DNA of 64,000 nucleotides from Candidatus Denitrolinea symbiosum (GCA_017312345.1 BLAA01000001.1:1-64000), one strand, 5' to 3'. Counted from the stretch's first letter, positions 1 through 7,814 are shown. Numbers and translations: made by a program. Notes: generated from the letters alone by a model not told the origin.

Positions 1-10
1 AAGGTAAGAG

Positions 11-181
11 ATGGCTTCCAAGAAGAAGGATGTGCGCCCCGTCATCACGCTGCAATGCGGCGACTGCAAGGAGCGCAACTACACCACCGAGAAGAATCGG
101 CGCAACGATCCGAATCGTCTCGAGTTCAAGAAGTATTGTCCGCGTTGCCGCAAACACACGCTGCACCGCGAAACGAAGTAG
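11..181 (+). CDS. rpmG: 50S ribosomal protein L33
   Basis: Ribosomal protein L33 of the large subunit, 56 residues. The sequence keeps both Cys pairs, CGDC near residue 17 and CPRC near residue 43, so it is the zinc-ribbon (C+) form. The C-terminus HTLHRETK is typical of the family. The ATG at 11 is preceded by AAGG at 1-4 and gives the usual family length. It is the first gene before tRNA-Trp, secE and nusG, a common bacterial order, and is probably transcribed with them. Identification is firm. Confidence 0.95.
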   Translation: MASKKKDVRPVITLQCGDCKERNYTTEKNRRNDPNRLEFKKYCPRCRKHTLHRETK

Positions 182-202
182 TCTGCTGTCGAATAGTCGT
201 CC

Positions 203-251
203 AGTCTCATAGTCTAATGCTTGCAAATCCTGATCATTAGACTATGAGACT
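203..251. repeat. Mirrored octad-word hairpin W1
   Basis: A perfect 17-bp inverted repeat, AGTCTCATAGTCTAATG at 203-219 against its reverse complement at 235-251, with a 15-nt loop. The flanks extend the pattern with an 8-base period (AGTCGTCC, AGTCTCAT, AGTCTAAT; then the mirror image to about 257). It lies between rpmG and tRNA-Trp. It has no T-run, so it is not a standard terminator. It resembles the larger array at 55237-55394. Confidence 0.85.
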
Positions 252-263
252 AACAGACTACCT

Positions 264-336
264 AGGCCAGTAGCTCAACTGGTAGAGCACTCGTCTCCAA
301 AACGAGCGGTTGTGGGTTCAAGTCCTGCCTGGCCTG
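264..336 (+). tRNA. tRNA-Trp (anticodon CCA)
   Basis: Full cloverleaf: acceptor AGGCCAG at 264-270 pairs with CTGGCCT at 329-335, with discriminator G at 336. The D arm is GCTC...GAGC, the anticodon stem CTCGT/ACGAG encloses loop CTCCAAA, which gives anticodon CCA, and the T arm carries TTCAAGT. The 3' CCA is not encoded. Trp tRNA just before secE-nusG is a common bacterial arrangement. Confidence 0.97.
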
Positions 337-409
337 CCTGATTGGTAACGCCGTCTTCGTGGCGGCGTTTTGGCCGTCAAAATAAGCAAGATAGATGGAG
401 CAGATCTAC

Positions 410-613
410 ATGGCCGACGAAAAAAAACCGAACGCCATCTCGCGCTACTTTCGCGAGACCAACGGCGAACTTCGCAAAGTTAACTGGCCCACCTGGCCCG
501 AAACCTGGCAATTGACCCTCATCGTCCTCGCGGTCATGCTGGTGATGAGCGTCTACCTCGGCATCGTGGACGGTATTGGCCATTACCTGATCACCCTGAT
601 CATCAACTTGTAG
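410..613 (+). CDS. secE: Protein translocase subunit SecE
   Basis: SecE stabilises SecY in the Sec translocon. The 67-residue protein has the short single-helix bacterial form: a cytoplasmic amphipathic segment with the conserved pattern LRKVNWPTW near residues 24-32, then one membrane helix at about residues 39-60. The ATG at 410 has GGAG at 397-400 at good spacing, so I prefer it to the in-frame ATG at 395, which overlaps that site. nusG follows 14 bases later, the classic secE-nusG pair. Confidence 0.93.
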   Translation: MADEKKPNAISRYFRETNGELRKVNWPTWPETWQLTLIVLAVMLVMSVYLGIVDGIGHYLITLIINL

Positions 614-627
614 TCTTTGAGGTTTGG

Positions 628-1359
628 ATGGACTTGCAGGATCCCGAAAAGCAATTTGCGCAGGAGCCGATCGAACCGGACGAGGCCTACGTGAACCCGC
701 CGGACGAACCGGTCTTGACCGATGATTCCTCCGCGACGGAGGCTGTCGACGCGCCGGGCGCGACCGAGGCGCCGTCCGCGCTGGAATCGATCCTGCCCAC
801 CAATCTCGGCGCCCCCGTGGACCTGCCTGCGGACGGCAGTCCGGCCTGGTACGTCATCCATTGCTACTCAGGCTATGAGAACAAAGTCCGCCATAATCTT
901 GAGCAGCGCATCGAAACCATGAACATGAAGGACAAGATCTTCGACGTGGTCATCCCCACACAGGAGGAGATCGAAGTCCGCGACGGTAAACGCCGCACGG
1001 TGGAACGTCACATCTTCCCCGGCTACGTGCTGATCAACATGGCCCTCTCGGAAGAGTCCTGGTACGTCGTCCGCAACACCCCGGGCGTGACCGGCTTCGT
1101 CGGCATGGGCAATTCCCCCACCCCCCTCCGCCCGGAGGAAGTGAACCAGATCATCAAGCGCATGGAAGCCGAAGCGCCGACGGTCAAAGTCACCTTCAAG
1201 GTCGGGGAGCGCGTCCGCATCATTGACGGCCCGTTCAACGACTTCCGCGGCAACGTGGCCGAGATTGATATGGAGCGCACGAAAGTCCGCGTGATGGTCA
1301 ACTTCTTCGGACGCGAGACGCCCGTCGAGTTGGATTTCCTGCAAGTCGAGAAGGCTTAA
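628..1359 (+). CDS. nusG: Transcription termination/antitermination protein NusG
   Basis: NusG binds the RNA polymerase clamp and couples transcription to Rho or the ribosome. The 243-residue protein has an acidic, low-complexity N-terminal extension of about 73 residues, then the NGN domain starting at WYVIHCYSGYE, with FPGYVL near residue 132, and a C-terminal KOW domain containing VRIIDGPFNDFRG. Usual NusG is about 175-190 residues, so the acidic extension is the odd part. It follows secE directly and precedes the rplKA genes. Confidence 0.95.
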   Translation: MDLQDPEKQFAQEPIEPDEAYVNPPDEPVLTDDSSATEAVDAPGATEAPSALESILPTNLGAPVDLPADGSPAWYVIHCYSGYENKVRHNLEQRIETMNMKDKIFDVVIPTQEEIEVRDGKRRTVERHIFPGYVLINMALSEESWYVVRNTPGVTGFVGMGNSPTPLRPEEVNQIIKRMEAEAPTVKVTFKVGERVRIIDGPFNDFRGNVAEIDMERTKVRVMVNFFGRETPVELDFLQVEKA

Positions 1360-1364
1360 TAAGC

Positions 1365-1429
1365 CAGTTACCAGTTTTCAGTGTCGGTAATCAGTCTTCT
1401 GATTACTGCGCGCTGATGGCTGTTTACTG
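1365..1429. repeat. Mirrored word array W2
   Basis: Two arms of about 30 bases, 1365-1394 and 1399-1429, are imperfect reverse complements. Both begin with CAGTNACC- or CAGTAAAC-like words and end in GTAATCAG. The centre is a clean hairpin, GTAATCAG-tctt-CTGATTAC. It lies between nusG and the rplK operator. It has the same design as the 203-251 array but uses a different word. Confidence 0.65.
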
Positions 1430-1434
1430 AGATC

Positions 1435-1464
1435 GTGGGAGGGTCCAAGACCCGCTAAAACCAC
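1435..1464 (+). promoter_or_regulatory. Putative L1 autoregulatory hairpin before rplK
   Basis: The RNA can fold as GTGG (1435-1438), GA, an inner hairpin GGGTC-caa-GACCC (1441-1453), an asymmetric loop GCTAAAA, then CCAC (1461-1464), just before the AGGAG of rplK. L1 binds an asymmetric internal loop between two helices, both in 23S rRNA and in its own mRNA. The same plan, GTGG-GA-GGG...CCC-GCTNNNA-CCAC, recurs before rplA at 1907. Folding is read by eye. Confidence 0.65.
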
Positions 1465-1476
1465 ATAGGAGTTACT

Positions 1477-1902
1477 ATGGCAAAGAAACTGAAAGCGATC
1501 GTCCGTCTGCAGATCGAGGCCGGCAAGGCCAACCCTGCGCCCCCCATCGGTCCCGCCCTCGCGGGCCATGGCATCAACATCATGCAGTTCTGCAAGGAGT
1601 ACAACGCCCGCACGTCCAACCGCCAGGGCGAGGTGCTGCCGGCAGAGATCACCGTCTACACCGACAATTCCTTCACCTTCGTGCTGAAGACCCCGCCGGC
1701 GGCGGTGCTTCTCCGCAAGGCGGCCGGCGTGCCGAAAGGCTCCGCCGTCCCGAACAAAGACAAGGTCGGAAAGGTGACGCGCAAGCAGGTCCGCGAGATC
1801 GCCGAACTGAAGATGAAAGACCTGAACGCCATTGACGTCGAAGGCGCGATGAAACAGGTCGAAGGCACCGCCCGCTCCATGGGCTTGAACGTCGTTGATT
1901 AA
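1477..1902 (+). CDS. rplK: 50S ribosomal protein L11
   Basis: L11 forms part of the GTPase-associated centre of the 50S subunit. The 141 residues match the family length. The N-terminal domain has the proline-rich segment [20 protein letters not shown] at residues 21-40. The rRNA-binding C-terminal domain ends with MKDLNA near residue 112 and [10 protein letters not shown]. The ATG at 1477 follows AGGAG by six bases. rplA follows at the expected place, separated by a second L1-type operator hairpin. Confidence 0.97.
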   Translation: MAKKLKAIVRLQIEAGKANPAPPIGPALAGHGINIMQFCKEYNARTSNRQGEVLPAEITVYTDNSFTFVLKTPPAAVLLRKAAGVPKGSAVPNKDKVGKVTRKQVREIAELKMKDLNAIDVEGAMKQVEGTARSMGLNVVD

Positions 1903-1906
1903 CATA

Positions 1907-1942
1907 GTGGGAGGGCTGCCGCGCGCGGCCCGCTTGCACCAC
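1907..1942 (+). promoter_or_regulatory. Second putative L1 operator, before rplA
   Basis: GTGG (1907-1910) and CCAC (1939-1942) enclose GA, a GC-rich hairpin with GGGC (1913-1916) pairing GCCC (1928-1931), and the loop GCTTGCA. The fixed bases match the element before rplK at 1435-1464, although the inner stem sequence differs. Conserved structure with changed stem bases supports a protein-binding RNA site. GGAGGAAACC of rplA follows at once. Confidence 0.65.
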
Positions 1943-1952
1943 GGAGGAAACC

Positions 1953-2672
1953 ATGGCAAAACACGGTAAAAAATATGTGGCCGCCGCGGCCAAAGTGAAC
2001 ATGGACCAGATCTACGCTCCCAAAGACGCGCTGGAGCTGGCCCGCGAAACAACCACCACCAAATTCGACTCGACAGTGGAAGTCCACATCCGCACCGGGC
2101 TCGATCCGCGCCAGGCGGACCAGCAAGTGCGCGACGTTGTCGTCCTGCCGCACGGACTCGGCAAGACGGTGCGCGTCCTCGTCTTCGCGGCGGGCGACGG
2201 CGCCGCTGCCGCCCGTGAGGCCGGGGCCGACCTGGTGGCGGACGACGACGAGTCTTTGAAAAAAATCGAAGGCGGCATGTTGGACTTCGACGTAGCCATC
2301 GCCACGCCCGACATGATGGGCAAAGTCGGCCGCCTCGGACGCGTGCTCGGGCCGCGCGGCCTCATGCCGAACCCGAAGGCGGGGACCGTCGTCGCTCCCG
2401 CCGACCTCGGCCGCGCCATCCAGGAATCGAAGGCCGGGCGCGTGGAATTCCGTCTCGATAAGACGGCCAATATCCACGTCTCCATCGGCAAGGCCTCGTT
2501 CCCAGCAGATAAACTCTACGACAATTTCACCGCGCTGATGGACGCCCTGCGCAAGGCGCGTCCCTCGGGCGCTAAAGGCGTGTACGTAAAACGCATCACG
2601 GTCGCGACCACCATGGGGCCTGGAATCAAGGTAGACCCCAACGCGGCCCAGGCATTGGAGGAAAGCGAATAA
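1953..2672 (+). CDS. rplA: 50S ribosomal protein L1
   Basis: L1 forms the mobile stalk that binds E-site tRNA, and it represses its own operon by binding mRNA. The 239 residues match the family length. Seen: the early motif MAKHGKKY, the segment [18 protein letters not shown] near residue 67, the hallmark [14 protein letters not shown] near residue 133, and TMGPGIKVD near the C-terminus. The ATG at 1953 follows GGAGG. It is separated from rplJ by a 176-base leader. Confidence 0.97.
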   Translation: MAKHGKKYVAAAAKVNMDQIYAPKDALELARETTTTKFDSTVEVHIRTGLDPRQADQQVRDVVVLPHGLGKTVRVLVFAAGDGAAAAREAGADLVADDDESLKKIEGGMLDFDVAIATPDMMGKVGRLGRVLGPRGLMPNPKAGTVVAPADLGRAIQESKAGRVEFRLDKTANIHVSIGKASFPADKLYDNFTALMDALRKARPSGAKGVYVKRITVATTMGPGIKVDPNAAQALEESE

Positions 2673-2699
2673 GATTCGCTCGACTTAAACAAGCCACTT

Positions 2700-2787
2700 C
2701 GCCAATGACGGCAGGCGTCCCCCAACGGGACTTAATCCCCTGCCCAGGTGGAGACTGACTAGCCGATTGGTCCCTGCGGGACCGCGC
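2700..2787 (+). promoter_or_regulatory. Ribosomal protein L10 leader
   Basis: Structured 5' leader of rplJL. GGCAGG at 2710-2715 pairs with CCTGCC at 2739-2744 around an inner stem GTCCC/GGGAC and the bulge CTTAATCCC, as expected for the kink-turn region bound by L10-(L12)4. A second hairpin GGTCCC-tgc-GGGACC lies at 2769-2783. An intrinsic attenuator hairpin follows directly. Identification rests on position and the GGGACTTAATCCCC core. Confidence 0.75.
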
Positions 2788-2826
2788 AAAAAGTCTTTGC
2801 CTCGCGACGAGTGGCAAAGACTTTTT
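2788..2826 (+). terminator. Attenuator in the rplJ leader
   Basis: Strong hairpin: AAAGTCTTTGCC pairs with GGCAAAGACTTT around an 11-nt loop, followed by a T-run. It sits between the L10 leader structure and the rplJ ribosome-binding site AAAGGAGGTG (2831-2840). Premature termination here when L10 is in excess is the likely role. Confidence 0.8.
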
Positions 2827-2848
2827 TGTGAAAGGAGGTGATTGTCCT

Positions 2849-3376
2849 TTGGCCATTTCTAAACAGCGCAAGGAAGAAACGCTGAACCAGTACGTAGACT
2901 GGTTAAACCGCAGCCAGGCCGTGCTTCTGGTGGAATACACCGGGGCGAAGATGAAAGACCTGGACGCCATCCGCGCCAAGATCCGCGAGGCTGGCGGCGA
3001 GTTTCACATCGTGAAGAACACCCTGGTAAAGCGCGCCTTCGAAGCCAGCGGGATGAGCGTCCCGACCGAGTTGCTCGTGAAAAGCACCGCCGTCTCGTTC
3101 GCGTTCACAGACGCGGCCGCGACCGCCAAGGCTTTGAGCGAGGCGGTGAAGGGAATGGAGTTCGCCAAAGTCAAAGGCGGCTTCATGGGCAAACAGGCGT
3201 TGAGCGTCGCGCAGGTAAAAGCCCTGGCAGAACTGCCCCCGCTCCCGGTCACGCGCGCCCGACTGTTGGGCGTGCTGCAAGCCCCGGCCGGCAAACTAGT
3301 CCGCACTCTGGCCGAACCGGCCCGTTCGCTGGCGTCGGTGTTACGCGCTTATTCTGAAAAGCCCGCCGCGGCATAA
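2849..3376 (+). CDS. rplJ: 50S ribosomal protein L10
   Basis: L10 anchors the L12 stalk to the 50S subunit and represses its own mRNA. I chose the TTG at 2849: it lies 8 bases after the very strong AAAGGAGGTG and yields the normal N-terminus (M)AISKQRKEE. The upstream in-frame GTG at 2828 lies before that site. The protein is 175 residues, with FHIVKNTLVKRAF in the RNA-binding domain and a C-terminal helix rich in Leu and Ala for L12 binding. rplL follows. Confidence 0.95.
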   Translation: MAISKQRKEETLNQYVDWLNRSQAVLLVEYTGAKMKDLDAIRAKIREAGGEFHIVKNTLVKRAFEASGMSVPTELLVKSTAVSFAFTDAAATAKALSEAVKGMEFAKVKGGFMGKQALSVAQVKALAELPPLPVTRARLLGVLQAPAGKLVRTLAEPARSLASVLRAYSEKPAAA

Positions 3377-3443
3377 GTTCGCGAAGACGATGCAAGTCGT
3401 ACATTCTAAAATCAACCAACAACAAGCAAGGAGTTTGTAAACA

Positions 3444-3824
3444 ATGGCTGCAAATCTGGAATCCCTGGTTGCCTCGCTGAGCGAACTGAGCGTGCTCGAG
3501 GCCGCCGAACTTGTCAAGATGCTCGAGGAAAAATGGGGCGTCTCCGCGGCTGCCCCGGTGGCGATGGTCGCGGGCGCGGCTGCGGGCGCGGCCGCCGAAC
3601 CCGTCGAAGAGAAGACCGAATTCGACGTCATCATCAAAGACGCCGGCCCCAAGAAAATCGAGGTCATCAAGGTCATCCGCCAGTTGACCAACCTCGGCCT
3701 CGGCGAAGCCAAAGCCCTGGCCGAAACGGCCGGCGGCAAGGTGCTTTCCGCGGTCGGCAAGGACGCCGCGCAGGATGCCAAGAAGAAGCTCGAGGAAGCC
3801 GGCGGCGTGGTCGAACTCGCCTAG
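3444..3824 (+). CDS. rplL: 50S ribosomal protein L7/L12
   Basis: L12 stalk protein that recruits translation factors. It is 126 residues long. The N-terminal dimerisation helices ([20 protein letters not shown]) are followed by an Ala-rich hinge at about residues 36-52 and the C-terminal domain [10 protein letters not shown]...KIEVIKVIR. The ATG at 3444 follows AAGGAG. It is the last gene of the ribosomal operon, closed by a terminator about 18 bases after the stop. Confidence 0.97.
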   Translation: MAANLESLVASLSELSVLEAAELVKMLEEKWGVSAAAPVAMVAGAAAGAAAEPVEEKTEFDVIIKDAGPKKIEVIKVIRQLTNLGLGEAKALAETAGGKVLSAVGKDAAQDAKKKLEEAGGVVELA

Positions 3825-3841
3825 GGTTTATCCGTAAAACG

Positions 3842-3873
3842 AAAACGACCGCTCATTCGGGCGGTCGTTTTTT
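3842..3873 (+). terminator. Terminator of the rplJL operon
   Basis: AAAACGACCGC (3842-3852) pairs with GCGGTCGTTTT (3861-3871) around an 8-nt loop and is followed by further T residues. lexA converges from the right, so the hairpin may serve both strands. Confidence 0.9.
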
Positions 3874-3903
3874 GATTCGGAGCAAAGCGGCTATGTTATT
3901 CAG

Positions 3904-4605
3904 TCACTGCTTCATGGTTTCCATTTTGCGGATGACCATCACCACTTTGCCTTTGATCTCCAGCGGCTTGTTCTTGTTGACGTAGATCGGGGCCATGGTG
4001 GGATTGGCGGGCTGCAGGCGGTAGCGGTCTTTTTCCTTGAAGAAATATTTCAACGTGGCTTCGTTGTTTTCGGGAAGCCAGACCGCCACCATCTCTCCGT
4101 TGCGCGCTTCCACGGCCGGTTTCATCACCACAATGTCGCCGTCGTTGATCATGGCGTCTATCATCGAGTCCCCTTTGACTTCGAGGGCGAACAGGTCGTT
4201 GCCTTTTTCTTTGGATGGCAGGAGGCTGCGGGCAATCTCCACCGCGTGGGACTCGTTGTCGGTGTAGAACGTCCGTCCCGGCTGGAGGTCGGGGAGGGGC
4301 AGACCAGCCGCGATCGGCCCGAGGACCGGGATGCGGAACAGGTCGCCGAACGCGCCCAGCACTTCCTTGACCTTTTCGGTCAGGCGCAGGCCGCGTGAGA
4401 CGCGCCCGTCGCGGACGATGTAGCCGCGTTTTTCCAGTTGATCGAGATCGTAGTTGACCACCGAGGTGGATGAAATGCCCACCTCGGAGCAGATCTCGCG
4501 GATGGACGGCGGGCGGTCGTTTTCATCCATGTATTTCGTAAGAAATTCAAGGATGCGAATGTGTTTTTCGCTGGGTTCTTCGCTTCGTTTACGCACCATC
4601 ATCAT
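3904..4605 (-). CDS. lexA: LexA repressor
   Basis: SOS repressor of 233 residues. The N-terminal winged helix (about 10-75) contains RPPSIREICSEVGISSTS. The self-cleavage bond is Ala100-Gly101 in GPIAAGLP. Ser147 (GDSMIDAM) and Lys186 (EATLKYF) form the catalytic dyad. I start at the first of two adjacent ATG codons because AGGAGG lies directly upstream; longer in-frame extensions would run through the promoter. A perfect GAAC-N4-GTTC box sits between its own -35 and -10, so it is autoregulated. Confidence 0.95.
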   Translation of the reverse strand: MMMVRKRSEEPSEKHIRILEFLTKYMDENDRPPSIREICSEVGISSTSVVNYDLDQLEKRGYIVRDGRVSRGLRLTEKVKEVLGAFGDLFRIPVLGPIAAGLPLPDLQPGRTFYTDNESHAVEIARSLLPSKEKGNDLFALEVKGDSMIDAMINDGDIVVMKPAVEARNGEMVAVWLPENNEATLKYFFKEKDRYRLQPANPTMAPIYVNKNKPLEIKGKVVMVIRKMETMKQ

Positions 4606-4644
4606 GGCAACCTCCTGAGCCATAACTCGCTCATTTGTGCTATA

Positions 4645-4673
4645 AATATACCAGAACAGGCGTTCTGTGTCAA
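4645..4673 (-). promoter_or_regulatory. lexA promoter with SOS box
   Basis: On the minus strand, TTGACA (4673-4668) is spaced 17 bp from TATATT (4650-4645). The 12-bp palindrome GAACAGGCGTTC (4654-4665) fills the spacer, so bound LexA would block polymerase. The half sites match the Gram-positive-type SOS box GAACNNNNGTTC. Confidence 0.88.
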
Positions 4674-4724
4674 GCGCCGAAGGTTGGCGCAAACGAGGAA
4701 TCCGCCTGATGTTGTATAGATAAC

Positions 4725-4753
4725 TTGACTTTATCTTCAGTCCATGCTATTTT
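4725..4753 (+). promoter_or_regulatory. Promoter of the metallo-hydrolase gene
   Basis: TTGACT (4725-4730), a 17-bp spacer and TATTTT (4748-4753). It points away from lexA, and the SOS box lies about 60 bp upstream. Transcription would start near 4760, about 20 bases before the ATG at 4782. Confidence 0.6.
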
Positions 4754-4781
4754 TGGCATGATTTTTTTTGAAGGATGGAAT

Positions 4782-5630
4782 ATGCAACGCGAACGTGTTT
4801 CTGAAAATGTATACTGGTTCCAGAGCGACGTCTACGCGCAGGTGACGGCCGGGGTGGTGGTGGGACCGCAGTGGGCGGTGGTGATAGACACGCTGGCTTT
4901 GCCCGATGAAACCATCGGCATGCGCGATTTCATCGAACGGGAATTGAGCGTGCCGGTCCGCTACATCATCAACACCCATTACCACGCCGACCATGCCTGG
5001 GGCAATTGCTTCTTCCCCGACGCGACGGTGATCGCGCACGCGCGCTGCCGCGAACTGCTGGAGGAACGCGGCCTCCCGTCGCTGGAAGCCGCGCGCCGGC
5101 AAAACAACGCCTTCCGCCAGACGCGGATCGTCCTCCCCCACATGACCTTCTCCTCGGGCGAATTGACCCTGCGCGTGGGCAAAAAGAACCTGACGATCAT
5201 GTCGGCGCTCGGTCACAGCGACGACGGGATTGCCGTACTGGTGGAGGAGGACCGCGTCCTGTTCGCGGGCGACGCCTTCATGCCCCTGCCCTACGTGGTG
5301 GACGGCAGCCTCGAAGACAGCGCCGCCTCCATCCGCAAGATCGGGCGCATGGGACTGGAGAACATCATCCAGGGACACGGCGACATCATCCTGCGAGGCG
5401 AGATCGACGCGGCGGTGAAAGAAAACCTCGCCTACCTCACGAATCTGAAAAAAATCGTGAAGGCGGCCCTGCGGCGGCGCAACCCCGAAGAAGCCCTCGC
5501 CGGGATCGCCATCGAAGACTGCGGAAAAAGCCGCGTCCATTTGGGCGGACTTGCCGAGGCGCTCCACCAGCGCAACTTACGCGCCCTCGTCCAGCAATGG
5601 TCGGAAGACGGCGCCAAAGCGAAGAAATAA
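4782..5630 (+). CDS. Metallo-beta-lactamase-fold hydrolase
   Basis: Zinc hydrolase of the MBL superfamily, 282 residues, no signal peptide. The metal site motif HYHADH lies at residues 66-71. Later ligands are in ALGHSDDG (His) and LFAGDAF (Asp), with the last His in QGHGD. The ATG at 4782 follows GAAGGATGG; earlier in-frame starts lie inside the promoter. It stands alone between lexA and ssb. The substrate cannot be read from sequence; the C-terminal helical part after residue 210 is family-specific. Confidence 0.8.
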   Translation: MQRERVSENVYWFQSDVYAQVTAGVVVGPQWAVVIDTLALPDETIGMRDFIERELSVPVRYIINTHYHADHAWGNCFFPDATVIAHARCRELLEERGLPSLEAARRQNNAFRQTRIVLPHMTFSSGELTLRVGKKNLTIMSALGHSDDGIAVLVEEDRVLFAGDAFMPLPYVVDGSLEDSAASIRKIGRMGLENIIQGHGDIILRGEIDAAVKENLAYLTNLKKIVKAALRRRNPEEALAGIAIEDCGKSRVHLGGLAEALHQRNLRALVQQWSEDGAKAKK

Positions 5631-5716
5631 CTGCAAGGTTATCGTGTAAAATAAACCCGTTTCATCCGTCCCCGCCGTGGAGCGGCGGGCAACTTGTTCC
5701 TATAAGGAGAATCCCC

Positions 5717-6142
5717 ATGTACCACACCATCATTATTGCCGGCAATGTTGGACGAGACCCGGAGATGCGCTACACCCCTGCTGGGCAGGCTGTTACTTCC
5801 TTCTCAGTCGCCACCAACCGTCAATACACCGGTTCCAACGGCGAGCAAGTGAAGGAAACCATCTGGTTTCGCGTCTCGACTTGGGGCAAGACCGCAGAGA
5901 TTTGCAATCAATACGTCAAAAAGGGCTCCAAGGTTTTGGTGGAGGGTCGCCTGACCCCCGACAAGGCCACTGGGGGGCCAAGAATCTGGACAAAACAGGA
6001 CGGCTCCGCCGGCGCGTCTTACGAAGTCACCGCCAACACGGTCCGCTTCCTCTCCTCGCGGCAGGACGGCGGCGAAGGCGGGATGGGCGGCATGGACGCC
6101 GGCGACATGGTCGCTCCCGCCGAAGACAACATCCCGTTCTAG
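5717..6142 (+). CDS. ssb: Single-stranded DNA-binding protein
   Basis: SSB coats single-stranded DNA in replication and repair. The 141-residue protein has an OB fold starting MYHTIIIAGNVGRDPEMRYT, with the conserved VKETIWFRVSTWGKTAE near residue 41. A Gly/Met-rich linker follows, and the acidic tip AEDNIPF is a variant of the partner-binding DDDIPF. RBS AAGGAG lies nine bases before the ATG. It heads a tight four-gene operon with the DUF3467, translin-family and membrane-protein genes. Confidence 0.95.
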   Translation: MYHTIIIAGNVGRDPEMRYTPAGQAVTSFSVATNRQYTGSNGEQVKETIWFRVSTWGKTAEICNQYVKKGSKVLVEGRLTPDKATGGPRIWTKQDGSAGASYEVTANTVRFLSSRQDGGEGGMGGMDAGDMVAPAEDNIPF

Positions 6143-6155
6143 CGGAGGCGGACGA

Positions 6156-6488
6156 ATGTCAAACAACCCGCAGCCCGTTCCCATCGCGCTCGAGATCCCG
6201 ACCGGGCTCGATACCGTCTATGCCAACCTGGCGCGCATCTCCCACTCCCCCGCCGACCTCGTAATGGACTTTGCCCACGCCCTGCCCGGCGAAAACAAAG
6301 CCGTGGTCAAAGCGCGGCTGCTCATGTCGCCGCTCAGCGCGAAACTGTTCTACCGCGCCCTCGGCGAAAACCTGGCGCGCTACGAAGCCGCCTTTGGCGA
6401 GATCGCCGTGCCGGTCAACTCGTCGCTGGCCGAGCGCCTCTTCCGTCCGCACCAGCCGCCCGAACCGCCCGCCGATAAAGCAGACTGA
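6156..6488 (+). CDS. DUF3467 domain protein
   Basis: Small conserved protein of 110 residues matching the DUF3467 pattern: YANLARISHSPADLVMDFA near residue 22, then LMSPLSAKLFYRALGENLARYE near residue 55. Its function is not known. The Pro-rich C-terminus after residue 100 looks disordered. The start has GGAGG nine bases upstream. It lies 13 bases after ssb and one base before the translin-family gene, which suggests a role with nucleic acid, but this is inference. Confidence 0.8.
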   Translation: MSNNPQPVPIALEIPTGLDTVYANLARISHSPADLVMDFAHALPGENKAVVKARLLMSPLSAKLFYRALGENLARYEAAFGEIAVPVNSSLAERLFRPHQPPEPPADKAD

Positions 6489-6489
6489 C

Positions 6490-7173
6490 ATGCACAAACT
6501 CGAATCCATCGCAGAACAAATCCGCAGGGATTTTGACGCCCGCACCGCGGCCCGCGACCGCGCCCTCGCCACCGCGCGGGGACTGACCCGCGTCTGCTCG
6601 CTCGCCATCCGCGCCGCGCACCGCCTCGAAACCGACGGGATGGCGGACCTGCTGGCCGAGGCGCGCTCCCTCGCCGGACGGCTGCGCGCCGACCTGCGCG
6701 AGCATCCCGATCTGTACTACGCGGGGTACACCCAGGACGCGCTCAAGGAATTCGTAGAAGCCAGCGCCACCTGCGCTCTCATCCAAAACCAGCCGCTGCC
6801 CACGCCCGAAGAATTACAAGTAACCGGCGCCACGTATCTTAATGGGCTTGCCGAAACGGTAGGCGAACTCCGCCGCCGCGCGCTGGACATCCTGCGTCAC
6901 GGCTATTCGCCGGAAGCGGAAAGGCTCCTCCTCGCGATGGACGACATCTACGTGGCGCTCGTCAGCATGGACTATCCCGACGCCATCACCAGCGGCCTGC
7001 GCCGTCAGACCGACCTGGCGAGGGGCATCATCGAGAAGACGCGCGGCGACATCACGTTCAGTCTGCGCGGCGAGCACCTCGAGCAGGCGATCGGGCGGCT
7101 GATCGGCCAGTTAAACGGGGAGCCGGTCGAGGTCCAGAAAGAGGCGGGAGAAATCCCCCCACAGGAGAATTAG
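6490..7173 (+). CDS. Translin-family protein
   Basis: All-helical protein of 227 residues. The segment MDDIYVALVSMDYPDAITSG near residue 155, followed by LRRQTDLARGIIEKTRGDIT, matches the translin/TRAX family (COG2178). In eukaryotes translin and TRAX form octamers that bind and cut RNA or single-stranded DNA; bacterial members are rare and uncharacterised. Acidic residues (DD, E) in the matched helix could bind metal as in TRAX. The start ATG lies one base after the previous stop. Sitting behind ssb supports a nucleic-acid role. Confidence 0.72.
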   Translation: MHKLESIAEQIRRDFDARTAARDRALATARGLTRVCSLAIRAAHRLETDGMADLLAEARSLAGRLRADLREHPDLYYAGYTQDALKEFVEASATCALIQNQPLPTPEELQVTGATYLNGLAETVGELRRRALDILRHGYSPEAERLLLAMDDIYVALVSMDYPDAITSGLRRQTDLARGIIEKTRGDITFSLRGEHLEQAIGRLIGQLNGEPVEVQKEAGEIPPQEN

Positions 7174-7176
7174 GGC

Positions 7177-7803
7177 ATGGCCCGCCGCGGTCGCCGTTAT
7201 CCCCTCGTCGTCTATCGCGAGATCCTCAACCGCTGGTGGCCTGAGACGCTGGCGCTGGGATTGCTTTTGGCCGCGCTGGCATGGCCGCTTTACAAGGACC
7301 CGCTCGGACAGTCGCAACCCTGGCGCTGGCAAGGCATGCTCTTGCTCGGCGCGGGGATCACGCTCTGCGCGCTGTTGCTGCTGGCGATGCGGGGCATGGC
7401 TTATGTGCAGACGTTCCCCAAATATTTGAGACTGACGACGCCGTTCCTGCGGTTGAACATTTCGCACAAACGCCTGCGGCGTTCGACCACCGCCGAGATG
7501 AGCGCCCTCTTTCCGCCGAAACAGACGCAAGGCTGGAAGCGGGATGTGCTTCTCTCGCTGGGCGGACGCACGGCTATCGTGCTCGAACTGAACGGCTGGC
7601 CGGCGCCGGCCTGGTTTTTACGCGCGTTCCTGTCTTCGTTTTTCTTCAAGGATAAGACGCCGCATTTCGTCATCCTCGTGAATGACTGGATGAGTTTCAG
7701 CAGCGAATTGGAAAGTCTTCGGCGCGGCGCTCTCGCCGCGCCGCCTTCCTCGCGCAAGCCGGACCAATCCATCCTGTCCCGCCTGCCCCGCAAGGACGGC
7801 TGA
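7177..7803 (+). CDS. Two-helix membrane protein of unknown function
   Basis: A 208-residue protein I do not recognise. Two membrane helices are visible (about residues 23-42 and 50-70), followed by a cytosolic domain of about 130 residues with an amphipathic segment around WFLRAFLSSFFF. The start lies three bases after the translin-family stop, so it closes the ssb operon. No catalytic motif is apparent. Confidence 0.7.
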   Translation: MARRGRRYPLVVYREILNRWWPETLALGLLLAALAWPLYKDPLGQSQPWRWQGMLLLGAGITLCALLLLAMRGMAYVQTFPKYLRLTTPFLRLNISHKRLRRSTTAEMSALFPPKQTQGWKRDVLLSLGGRTAIVLELNGWPAPAWFLRAFLSSFFFKDKTPHFVILVNDWMSFSSELESLRRGALAAPPSSRKPDQSILSRLPRKDG

Positions 7804-7814
7804 CTGATTTGAAA

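Noticed and set aside
2828..2848. GTG at 2828 as the L10 start
   Set aside because: It lies before the very strong AAAGGAGGTG; the TTG at 2849 has ideal spacing and gives the normal L10 N-terminus.
4606..4692. Longer LexA start upstream of 4605
   Set aside because: Those codons overlap the SOS box and promoter, while AGGAGG directly precedes the ATG at 4605.
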